From Flammeovirgaceae bacterium (GTDB lineage: Bacteria; Bacteroidota; Bacteroidia; Cytophagales; Cyclobacteriaceae), in NCBI GenBank assembly GCA_003228395.1, contig QIDJ01000222.1, positions 1 through 5,297 on the forward strand: a DNA stretch of 5,297 bases, read 5' to 3'. The notes under the pieces were generated by a model. The model did no database searches and was not told the origin of the DNA. It was given only the letters and a program-made list of their open reading frames with translations. A program made the translations under genes and the position numbers. This document shows positions 1 through 5,297 of the stretch, piece by piece. Positions within the stretch are counted from its first letter, which is position 1. Each line of letters starts with the position of its first letter.

Positions 1-361
1 AAGAGCCGGCGGTGGTAGGCAAACCGGCCACATCATAGTTATCTTTTACAATCAATGGAATACAATGCAACGACTTTAATTTTCCTGTTTCGTTATATGC
101 TTTGTCCAGGTCAACCGCCTGGTTCAGCGCCTCCGGATTTATCAGCGTTATTGCATTGAGCTTCGAGGGTTTATCGTACGTTTCTATACTCTTGATATAG
201 TCTTTCACCAGTGATTCACAGGTGCAGGCGCCTGAGCGGAGCGCCCGGTGTATATCAGCAATGGTTGTTTCCTGTAATTCAAACTTTTCTTCAGTGGAAC
301 AGCTACTCATTACGAAAACGGATACGGTTAACAGAAAAATAATTCCGGGCGTTGCATGCAT
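1..361 (-). CDS. Amidase-signature family lipoprotein, N-terminal 120 residues (3' end outside window)
   Basis: Partial gene; the 5' end is inside the window. The ATG at 361 is the earliest possible start because an in-frame TAA lies three codons upstream (370-368). Residues 7-20 are hydrophobic and end in V-M-S-S-C, so Cys21 is a likely lipidation site and the protein is probably an exported lipoprotein; the n-region unusually lacks Lys/Arg. Residues 98-120 contain IPLIVKDNYDVAGLPTTAGS, the block of the amidase signature family that carries the catalytic Lys of the Ser-cisSer-Lys triad (Lys106 here). The two catalytic serines would lie beyond the edge. The family hydrolyses amide bonds of varied substrates, and this stretch does not reveal which. 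The lipoprotein signal argues against cytosolic GatA. The position before the IP motif, usually Gly, is Cys100. It starts 31 bases after prmC on the same strand, so the two may be co-transcribed. Confidence 0.85.
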   Translation of the reverse strand, partial: MHATPGIIFLLTVSVFVMSSCSTEEKFELQETTIADIHRALRSGACTCESLVKDYIKSIETYDKPSKLNAITLINPEALNQAVDLDKAYNETGKLKSLHCIPLIVKDNYDVAGLPTTAGS

Positions 362-392
362 TTGGGTTTATTTTCAAAACAGTAACGGAAAA

Positions 393-1238
393 TTAAATAA
401 TTCCTGTTGCAAACCGGTCTTTCCCATTGATATCTTTAATAATCCGCACCGCCTTAAATCCGGCTTCGTTGAGAAGCATTTCTACTTCAGCGCCCCTTGA
501 TTCGTTTATCTCAAAATAAATGAGGCCATTATCAGTCAGGTAACGGGCGGCCAGTTCGATAATGCATTCGTAGAAAACAAGCGGGCTGTTTTCGGGTACA
601 AACAGGGCTTCTTCCGGCTCAAAAGCAATCACATTGCTGTCCATCCTCATTTTTTCATCGTTAGTTACATACGGGGGGTTGCTTACGATAATATCATATT
701 TTGTGCCGGGAAGGGAGGCAATGTGCAGTATATCGTTTTGGTAAAATTGAATTTTTACCCCGTTTAACCGGGCGTTTTTTTCAGCGAGGTGAAGCGCCTC
801 CCGGCTGATATCAAAGGCGCTGACAACGGCATTCGGTATATATTTTTTCAGGCTTATGGCGATGCATCCGCTGCCGGTTCCGATATCCAGAATGCCGGGT
901 TTTTCCAGTTTGTTTTCGCGTATGATCAATTCCACCAGTTCTTCGGTTTCCTGCCGGGGTATAAGCACTTCCTTGTTTAGCTCAATTTTCAATCCGTAAA
1001 ATGCTGTTTCACCAAGAATGTACTGTATGGGTTCGTTTGTGAGTAACCGCGCTTTAACGCCTGACAAGAATTGCTTTTCCGATTCATTCAGCACGATTTT
1101 TTTACCTGCCAGAATTTGCGTTTTACTTATTCCAAGGCCCTCAAATACAAGAAAAGAAATACTTTCAGCTTCCTTTTGGGTATAATTGGCTGAAAGCGCT
1201 ACCCGGAGATCTGTGAAATGCTTGTCAGGTAAAGACAT
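393..1238 (-). CDS. prmC: Peptide chain release factor N5-glutamine methyltransferase
   Basis: PrmC (HemK) uses S-adenosylmethionine to methylate the glutamine of the GGQ motif of release factors RF1 and RF2 in the cytosol, which raises termination efficiency. The 281-residue product matches the family length (about 277-290). A helical N-terminal domain (about 1-80) ends in EPIQYILGE (69-77), then comes a Rossmann methyltransferase domain: PRQETE (94-99), SAM-binding DIGTGSGC (118-125), acidic Asp143 in the second strand, catalytic NPPY (187-190), FEPEEALF (206-213) and C-terminal DINGKDRF (269-276). The usual PRPETE is PRQETE here, a mild substitution. The ATG start has no Shine-Dalgarno sequence, as is normal in Bacteroidota. 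The gene is divergent from ribD across 56 bases. Family assignment is very secure; the NPPY motif plus the EPIQY block separates it from PrmB-type paralogues. Confidence 0.97.
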   Translation of the reverse strand: MSLPDKHFTDLRVALSANYTQKEAESISFLVFEGLGISKTQILAGKKIVLNESEKQFLSGVKARLLTNEPIQYILGETAFYGLKIELNKEVLIPRQETEELVELIIRENKLEKPGILDIGTGSGCIAISLKKYIPNAVVSAFDISREALHLAEKNARLNGVKIQFYQNDILHIASLPGTKYDIIVSNPPYVTNDEKMRMDSNVIAFEPEEALFVPENSPLVFYECIIELAARYLTDNGLIYFEINESRGAEVEMLLNEAGFKAVRIIKDINGKDRFATGII

Positions 1239-1294
1239 ATTTGATGACTATTATAATTTAATCCGTTTAATTTGTTATTAAAAATACAAAGCCT
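1239..1294. promoter_or_regulatory. Divergent prmC/ribD promoter spacer
   Basis: This 56-base A/T-rich spacer must hold or overlap the start signals for both divergent genes. In the ribD direction TTAATTTG (1267-1274) matches five of the six fixed bases of the Bacteroidota -7 element TAnnTTTG. A TTTG lies at 1240-1243, but the 23-base gap is longer than the usual 17-21. In the prmC direction no good element was seen. A TATAAT string (1252-1257) has no properly spaced -35 partner. The spacer is too short to hold an FMN riboswitch. That promoters are here follows from the gene arrangement; the exact elements are uncertain. Confidence 0.35.
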
Positions 1295-1304
1295 TTGTCA
1301 AAGG
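1287..1304. repeat. Overlapping short palindromes around the ribD start codon
   Basis: Two inverted repeats share an arm: CAAAG-C-CTTTG (1287-1297) and CCTTTG-T-CAAAGG (1292-1304). Both are perfect apart from a single central base. The proposed TTG start codon of ribD (1295-1297) is inside the shared arm. One-base loops cannot form RNA hairpins without opening some pairs, so a protein-binding site is as likely as an RNA structure. It could also be chance in a T/A-rich stretch. Confidence 0.4.
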
Positions 1305-2350
1305 ATAAGCAATATATGAAGCGTGCGCTTGAAATCGCCCGGTTCGGACTTGGAAACGTAAGCCCCAATCCGATGGTAGGGTGTGTGATTGTGTATGCGG
1401 ATAAAATTATCGGCGAAGGGTGGCACAAAAATTTTGGCGGGCCGCATGCCGAAGTACACGCAGTTGATCAGGTAAAAGAAAAGTCATTATTGTCAGGAAG
1501 TACGGTGTATATAAATCTTGAGCCATGTTCGTATCATGGGAAAACACCCGCCTGTACCGATCTGCTGTTGAAGCATAACGTGAAAAGAGTGGTGGTCGGC
1601 AACCGGGATCCCAATCCCCGTGTGTCGGGAAGCGGAATCAAGCAGCTTCTTGAGCATAACATGGAGGTGAAAGAAGACATGCTTTCGTTGGAAGGGCGGG
1701 AACTGAACCGGCGGTTTTTTACTAACCAGGAAAAAGGGCGGCCATATATAATACTGAAATGGGCACAGACAGCCGATGGGTTTATGGCAAAGGAGAATCG
1801 TGATTCGAAATGGATCAGTTCGGCTGCTTCACGCAAAATCGCACATAAATGGCGTGCGGAAGAAGATGCCGTTTTAGTCGGAAGAAGCACGGTGGAGTAC
1901 GATAACCCCACATTGAATGTCAGGGATTGGGAGGGGAGTGATCCGGTGCGCATTGTAATTGATACCGGATTGAAACTAAACAATAGTTATAATGTATTTG
2001 ACAAAAAGATAAACACCATTGTTTATAATTACGTTAAAGACCAGGTTCAGGAAAATCTGATTTACTGCAGAATCAGGGAAGAAAATTTTCTGGAGGAGAT
2101 GTTAACAGATATGTATGAAAAGGGGCTGGGCAGTCTCATTGTGGAGGGAGGCGCTGAAACGCTGAATCATTTTATTGCGGCGGATTTATGGGATGAAGCA
2201 AGGGTCTTTGTGTCGCCGGCGAAATTTGAAAGAGGCATCGAAGCGCCAAAAATTCATAAAGAACCGGATTCAGTAGAAACGATTATGGAAGACGAACTAT
2301 ACAATTATCGTTTCAACACGATTGAGAACGGTAATGCACAGAATAAATGA
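1295..2350 (+). CDS. ribD: Bifunctional diaminohydroxyphosphoribosylaminopyrimidine deaminase / 5-amino-6-(5-phosphoribosylamino)uracil reductase
   Basis: RibD performs the second and third steps of riboflavin synthesis after GTP cyclohydrolase II: deamination of the pyrimidine ring, then NADPH-dependent reduction of the ribose. The 351-residue product has both domains. The N-terminal zinc deaminase (about 1-145) shows SPNPMVGC (23-30), HAE (51-53) and PCSYHGKTPAC (77-87), giving zinc ligands His51, Cys78 and Cys87 and catalytic Glu53. The C-terminal reductase (about 150-345) shows KWAQTADGFMA (155-165), WIS (173-175), VGRSTVEYDNPTLNVR (195-210) and VEGGAETLN (283-291). The start is a TTG. 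No ATG precedes it after the in-frame TAA at 1268-1270, and it keeps the conserved D-x-x-YM-x-RAL segment. The alternative ATG at 1316 would cut into that segment. No other riboflavin genes are adjacent, so the pathway is probably scattered. The next gene follows after 7 bases. Confidence 0.96.
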   Translation: MSKDKQYMKRALEIARFGLGNVSPNPMVGCVIVYADKIIGEGWHKNFGGPHAEVHAVDQVKEKSLLSGSTVYINLEPCSYHGKTPACTDLLLKHNVKRVVVGNRDPNPRVSGSGIKQLLEHNMEVKEDMLSLEGRELNRRFFTNQEKGRPYIILKWAQTADGFMAKENRDSKWISSAASRKIAHKWRAEEDAVLVGRSTVEYDNPTLNVRDWEGSDPVRIVIDTGLKLNNSYNVFDKKINTIVYNYVKDQVQENLIYCRIREENFLEEMLTDMYEKGLGSLIVEGGAETLNHFIAADLWDEARVFVSPAKFERGIEAPKIHKEPDSVETIMEDELYNYRFNTIENGNAQNK

Positions 2351-2357
2351 TTAAGCA

Positions 2358-2840
2358 ATGGCCGAAGAAATAATCGTTTCCGAATCTGAAGACAAGGCGT
2401 CGAAATACGAATCGCTGGTGCCGCAGATTATGGCGCTGATACAAGATGAGCCGAACAGGATTGCGAATCAGGCCAACTTGGTGGCAGCCCTGAAAACCGC
2501 AATGGATTATTTTTGGGTTGGGTTTTATAAAGTGGCCGGCGATGAGCTCGTATTGGGCCCTTTTCAAGGTCCGGTTGCCTGCACACGTATCGCAAGGGGG
2601 AGTGGGGTTTGCGGCGCCGTATGGGAAAAGAAAGAAACCATCATTGTGCCTGATGTGGATAAATTTCCGGGGCACATCGCCTGTAGTTCCGAGTCGAAAT
2701 CGGAAATTGTGGTACCGGTAATCCGCGACAATGAGGTGGTATATGTTCTTGATGTTGACAGTACCACACAAGATGATTTTAATCAGACGGATAAAATCTG
2801 GCTTGAGAAATTACTGAAAATGGCAGAGGAATATTTGTAA
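2358..2840 (+). CDS. msrC: Free methionine-(R)-sulfoxide reductase (fRMsr), GAF domain
   Basis: This family reduces free L-methionine-(R)-sulfoxide to methionine in the cytosol through a cysteine disulfide cycle recharged by thioredoxin. The 160-residue product is one GAF domain, close to the roughly 165 residues of the E. coli protein (YebR/MsrC). The signature is clear: LGPFQGPVACTRI (66-78), GVCG (83-86), VPDV-x3-PGHIACSS (97-111) and SEIVVP (115-120). The three redox cysteines are Cys75, Cys85 and Cys109, with spacing 10 and 24 as in the E. coli enzyme (84, 94, 118 from memory). The acidic substrate-binding residues Glu116, Asp132 and Asp134 fall at the same offset. All key residues are present, so it should be active rather than a regulatory GAF protein. 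It starts 7 bases after the ribD stop and is almost certainly co-transcribed with it. Confidence 0.94.
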   Translation: MAEEIIVSESEDKASKYESLVPQIMALIQDEPNRIANQANLVAALKTAMDYFWVGFYKVAGDELVLGPFQGPVACTRIARGSGVCGAVWEKKETIIVPDVDKFPGHIACSSESKSEIVVPVIRDNEVVYVLDVDSTTQDDFNQTDKIWLEKLLKMAEEYL

Positions 2841-2866
2841 TACGATAGTGCTGACCTGTTTTGCTT
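2841..2866. other. Short convergent gap without a recognisable terminator
   Basis: Only 26 bases separate the ends of the rightward ribD-msrC pair and the leftward psd. No stem-loop with a T tract was found on either strand here. Transcripts from the two sides may therefore overlap at their 3' ends or end inside the opposing gene. Confidence 0.5.
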
Positions 2867-3529
2867 TTATACGGAATTAAGAACTGCAATCACTGTTTTG
2901 CCTCCGGTGGTTTTGTCACCCGGCTTCACCTTAAGTTCTGCATCGGTGGGCAGATATACATCCAGCCTTGATCCGAACTTAATGAAACCAAATTCCTGCC
3001 CCTGCCTTACGGAATCGCCTTCCTGAACATACCATTTGATTCTTCTTGCTACCGCCCCGGCTACCTGCCTGACCAGGATTTCAATGTCGTTTTTCAACCG
3101 AATCACCATCGTGGTGCGCTCGTTTACGGTACTTGACTTCGGGTGCCAGGCAACCAGGTATTTACCGGGATGGTATTTAAAATACGAAATGATGCCGCCA
3201 ACCGGGGTGCGGTTTACATGCACATTCAGTGGCGACATAAATATGGAAACCTGAATGCGTTCATCTTTCAGATATTCATTTTCAAGTGTTTTTTCAACCA
3301 CTACCACTTTCCCGTCTGCCGGGGCATATACAAGATCCGTATCTTCTTCCGTATCTATTGCCGGACTTCTGAAAAACTGTAATACGAGGATATATACTAG
3401 AATACTTACTGCAATCGCTGCATTCTGAATATCTTCCTGAGGAACGTAATAATGAATAGCTGCATTTATCAGAAATAGCGTAATGAGCAAATAAAAAAGC
3501 GGTTTTTTACCTTCTTTATGAATGATCAT
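2867..3529 (-). CDS. psd: Phosphatidylserine decarboxylase proenzyme, short form
   Basis: Psd decarboxylates phosphatidylserine to phosphatidylethanolamine at the inner membrane. The 220-residue product fits the short-form family. Two hydrophobic segments (about 10-28 and 35-53) anchor it, followed by the catalytic domain: YAPADGKV (68-75, Asp72 of the self-cleavage triad), MSPLNVHVNR (99-108, His104), AWHPKS (127-132) and the processing site KFGSRLDVYLP (184-194). Cleavage between Gly186 and Ser187 would give a long beta chain and a short alpha chain of about 34 residues whose N-terminal serine becomes the pyruvoyl cofactor. It lies 17 bases after glutamate dehydrogenase on the same strand, with no room for a good promoter, so it is probably transcribed from upstream. 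It converges with the methionine sulfoxide reductase gene across 26 bases. Confidence 0.95.
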   Translation of the reverse strand: MIIHKEGKKPLFYLLITLFLINAAIHYYVPQEDIQNAAIAVSILVYILVLQFFRSPAIDTEEDTDLVYAPADGKVVVVEKTLENEYLKDERIQVSIFMSPLNVHVNRTPVGGIISYFKYHPGKYLVAWHPKSSTVNERTTMVIRLKNDIEILVRQVAGAVARRIKWYVQEGDSVRQGQEFGFIKFGSRLDVYLPTDAELKVKPGDKTTGGKTVIAVLNSV

Positions 3530-3546
3530 ACGGCTTTTACAATAAT

Positions 3547-4821
3547 CTAATATCCGCCCCGGTACTTGTATGTTTTGGCAACTTTGTCGATGGCAACGAT
3601 GTAGGCAGCAATCCTGGAGGAAACTTTATATTTCACTGCCGTCATATATACTTTTTCGAAAGCGTCTTTCATGATCCTGTCAGAGCGCCTGTTTACCCGC
3701 TCTCCTGTCCATTTATAACCCAGTCTGTTTTGTACCCATTCAAAATAAGAAACCGTAACGCCGCCGGCATTTGCAAGGATATCGGGAATAACCACAATAC
3801 CCTTATCATGAATAATAGAATCGGCTTTATATGAAGTTGGCCCGTTGGCGCCTTCTACAATCAACTTGGCTCTGATTTTTTCTGCATTTTTAACCGTTAT
3901 CACGTCTTCTTTGGCTGCTGGAATCAATACATCAACCTCGAGTGTAAGCAACTCGCTTCCTGACATCTTATCGGCACCCGTTAACCCTTCAAGAGATCCT
4001 TTATTGGCTTCCCTGTATGCGATGGCTTTTTCGATATCCAGGCCGTCTTTATTGAAATATGCACCTGACAGATCGCTGATGGCAATTACTTTAACGCCTC
4101 TCTCTTCCAGCAACAGCGCTGCAAAAGATCCTACATTTCCAAATCCCTGCACCGCACACGTAGCGCCATACGGATTTATCCTTAGTTTTTCCATTGCCGA
4201 AAGCGTAGTTACCATTACACCCCGGCCGGTGGCTTCTTTTCTGCCAAGAGAGCCACCCAATACCAGCGGCTTTCCGGTAACCACGGCATTGGTGGTGTGA
4301 CCAACTGCCCTGGAGTACTGGTCCATCAGCCATGCCATTTCCCGCGGTCCGGTACCCATGTCGGGGGCAGGTATATCCCGGTCAGGACCGAATATTTCGA
4401 TCAATGCCAGGGTATAGGCTCTCGTTAAGCGCTCAATTTCCCCACGCGACATTTCCCTGGGGTTACAGATAATTCCTCCTTTTGCTCCCCCATAAGGAAT
4501 ATCCACAACGGCACATTTCCAGGTCATCCATGCAGCTAGCGCTTTTACTTCATCAATATTCACTCCCGGGTCGTATCTGATTCCTCCTTTTGAAGGGCCA
4601 AGAATATTTGAATGTATTACACGGAAAGCTTCAAATACCCGTACGGATTCATCATCCATCGTAATGGGCAGCGAAACGGCGACCTGTTTGGCCGGTGACT
4701 TTAATACGTTGTAAATTTCTTCGTCCAGACCGAGAATTTCGGATGCGATTTTAAACCTGGACATCATGGACTCGAACGGATTTTCATGGTCCACGATCGG
4801 GGCCGGTTCTATATAACCCAT
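3547..4821 (-). CDS. Glutamate dehydrogenase, RocG-like small hexameric type
   Basis: The enzyme interconverts glutamate and 2-oxoglutarate plus ammonia with NAD(P). At 424 residues it is the length of Bacillus RocG and other small hexameric enzymes. The N-terminal substrate domain shows GPSKGGIRY (75-83, Lys78 binding the side-chain carboxylate), TWKCAVVDIPYGGAKGG (100-116, Lys102 for the alpha-carboxylate and catalytic Lys114) and PAPDMGTG (151-158, catalytic Asp154). The coenzyme domain has GFGNVG (226-231), then VIAISD (245-250), and the C-terminal part has VEGANGPTS (322-330) and NAGGVTVSYFEW (351-362) with Ser358. Lys78 and Ser358 favour glutamate over leucine or phenylalanine as substrate. 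RocG-like features suggest a catabolic NAD enzyme, but the coenzyme cannot be settled by eye. The ATG at 4821 is preceded by a plausible promoter. It separates cdsA from psd. Confidence 0.94.
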   Translation of the reverse strand: MGYIEPAPIVDHENPFESMMSRFKIASEILGLDEEIYNVLKSPAKQVAVSLPITMDDESVRVFEAFRVIHSNILGPSKGGIRYDPGVNIDEVKALAAWMTWKCAVVDIPYGGAKGGIICNPREMSRGEIERLTRAYTLALIEIFGPDRDIPAPDMGTGPREMAWLMDQYSRAVGHTTNAVVTGKPLVLGGSLGRKEATGRGVMVTTLSAMEKLRINPYGATCAVQGFGNVGSFAALLLEERGVKVIAISDLSGAYFNKDGLDIEKAIAYREANKGSLEGLTGADKMSGSELLTLEVDVLIPAAKEDVITVKNAEKIRAKLIVEGANGPTSYKADSIIHDKGIVVIPDILANAGGVTVSYFEWVQNRLGYKWTGERVNRRSDRIMKDAFEKVYMTAVKYKVSSRIAAYIVAIDKVAKTYKYRGGY

Positions 4822-4850
4822 AGCTGTTTTTCGTCAATTTAAAACGATTG

Positions 4851-4858
4851 CAAAGATA
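4851..4858 (-). promoter_or_regulatory. Bacteroidota-type -7 promoter element for glutamate dehydrogenase
   Basis: On the minus strand this reads TATCTTTG, an exact match to the Bacteroidota -7 consensus TAnnTTTG. A start a few bases downstream would leave a leader of roughly 20-25 bases before the ATG at 4821. No TTTG -33 element lies at 17-21 bases; the nearest upstream TTTG is 31 bases away. The promoter may be weak or activator-dependent. An eight-base match with six fixed positions can occur by chance in A/T-rich DNA. Confidence 0.45.
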
Positions 4859-4869
4859 AATTTCTTTTA

Positions 4870-4893
4870 TTTGATAAGCTGTTCATTATCAAA
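4870..4893. repeat. 24-base inverted repeat between cdsA and gdh
   Basis: The perfect arms TTTGATAA and TTATCAAA flank an 8-base centre. The repeat overlaps the cdsA stop codon and lies about 12 bases upstream of the putative -7 element, covering the place where a -33 element would sit. As RNA it would make a weak A/U-rich hairpin without a following U tract on the minus strand, so it is a poor intrinsic terminator. A dimeric regulator site is the more interesting reading, but it is inference. Confidence 0.45.
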
Positions 4894-5297
4894 ATATTTT
4901 TAAAAAAGCAGCAATAAAAGGAAGTGATAACAGGAGGCTGTCAAAGCGGTCGAGGAAGCCGCCATGACCAGGTATAGAAGTGCCGGAATCTTTGATCTCC
5001 ATGCTCCGTTTGAAAAGTGATTCCACAAGATCTCCATAGGTTCCAACCACGGCAACAATGAGTGCAATACTCAGCCATTCCCAAAGTTGGAGTGTATCAA
5101 AATATTTATAAATACCCACGCTCATGAGAAGGGCGAGCATCATGCCGCCCAGGAAACCTTCCCATGATTTTTTCTGACTCACCCGTTCAAAAAGTTTTCT
5201 TTTACCGAATCTGATACCAGCAAAGTAAGCTCCCGAATCGCTGGCCCACTGAATGAATATAATCCCGATAATTATCTGATACGTGTAAGGGCAGGTA
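4889..5297 (-). CDS. cdsA: Phosphatidate cytidylyltransferase (CDP-diacylglycerol synthase), C-terminal 135 residues
   Basis: CdsA is an integral membrane enzyme that joins CTP and phosphatidic acid to CDP-diacylglycerol, the precursor of bacterial phospholipids. The open frame runs to the right edge without a stop, so the start is outside; the GTG at 5182 is internal, since conserved sequence continues upstream of it. Visible blocks in order: IFIQWASDSGAYFAG, FGKRKLFERVSQKKSWEG, a hydrophobic stretch, GDLVESLFKR, and the family signature KDSGTSIPGHGG followed by FLDRFD, which fits the CDP-diacylglycerol synthase pattern S-x-[LIVMF]-K-R-x4-K-D...H-G-G-x2-D-R-x-D at every position. Several hydrophobic segments agree with a multi-pass protein. 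The stop is TGA at 4891-4889, 67 bases before the glutamate dehydrogenase start on the same strand. Psd, which acts later in the same pathway, follows that gene. Confidence 0.95.
   Translation of the reverse strand, partial: TCPYTYQIIIGIIFIQWASDSGAYFAGIRFGKRKLFERVSQKKSWEGFLGGMMLALLMSVGIYKYFDTLQLWEWLSIALIVAVVGTYGDLVESLFKRSMEIKDSGTSIPGHGGFLDRFDSLLLSLPFIAAFLKIF

Noticed and set aside
222..500. Rightward open frame of 92 codons
   Set aside because: It lies over the starts and ends of the amidase lipoprotein and prmC on the other strand, both of which have strong family motifs; its own translation resembles nothing.
1239..1294. FMN riboswitch upstream of ribD
   Set aside because: The spacer is 56 bases, much shorter than the roughly 140-base FMN aptamer, and none of its conserved blocks are visible.
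1534..1983. Leftward open frame of 149 codons inside ribD
   Set aside because: It is antisense to conserved deaminase and reductase motifs of ribD; the translation is rich in Ser/Phe as expected of a shadow frame.
2313..2771. Leftward open frame of 152 codons across the ribD-msrC junction
   Set aside because: It is antisense to the fully conserved msrC and shows no recognisable domain.
3845..4300. Rightward open frame of 151 codons inside glutamate dehydrogenase
   Set aside because: It is antisense to the coenzyme-binding domain; a shadow frame with no supporting motif.
4870..4893. Intrinsic terminator after cdsA
   Set aside because: The stem is eight A/T-rich pairs and is followed on the minus strand by an A-rich stretch, not a T tract; kept only as an inverted repeat.
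4870..4893. FNR/CRP-type binding site
   Set aside because: The TTGAT and ATCAA half-sites are present but 12 bases apart instead of the 4 of the FNR consensus.
4889..5182. Short membrane protein starting at a GTG at 5182
   Set aside because: The same frame stays open to the right edge and encodes conserved CdsA sequence (WASDSGAYFAG, FGKRKLFER) upstream of the GTG, so this is the C-terminal part of cdsA rather than a small gene.

Overview
The window looks like ordinary chromosomal DNA from a member of the Bacteroidota, probably the Chitinophagales/Sphingobacteriales side. The grounds are: protein motifs typical of that phylum (CdsA, short-form Psd, PrmC), no Shine-Dalgarno sequence in front of any start, A/T-rich leaders, one good match to the Bacteroidota -7 promoter element (TAnnTTTG), and a lipoprotein signal ending in S-S-C. 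The genus cannot be named from this sequence.

Layout, left to right. Positions 1-1238 read leftward: prmC (release-factor glutamine methyltransferase) followed 31 bases later by the first 120 codons of an exported amidase-signature lipoprotein that runs off the left edge. A 56-base divergent spacer (1239-1294) separates prmC from a rightward pair: ribD (bifunctional riboflavin deaminase/reductase) and, 7 bases downstream, a free methionine-(R)-sulfoxide reductase (GAF fold). That pair converges with a leftward block at about 2841-2866. The leftward block, read from the right edge, is cdsA (3' part only), a RocG-like glutamate dehydrogenase and psd (phosphatidylserine decarboxylase).

How the genes work together: cdsA and psd are the first and last steps of CDP-diacylglycerol -> phosphatidylserine -> phosphatidylethanolamine synthesis; the middle enzyme (phosphatidylserine synthase) is not in view. 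The glutamate dehydrogenase between them has no obvious link to phospholipids and probably has its own promoter, with a -7 match at 4851-4858 and a 24-base inverted repeat where the -33 region should be. ribD supplies flavin precursors; the neighbouring reductase repairs oxidised free methionine, a loose link through redox metabolism.

All seven genes belong to recognised families and carry the key residues that fall inside the window. No mobile element, RNA gene, CRISPR array or unknown system is visible. The points worth a second look are small: a TTG start of ribD inside overlapping palindromes, the insertion of gdh into a cdsA-psd pair together with its putative operator, and the possible surface-export signal of the amidase.
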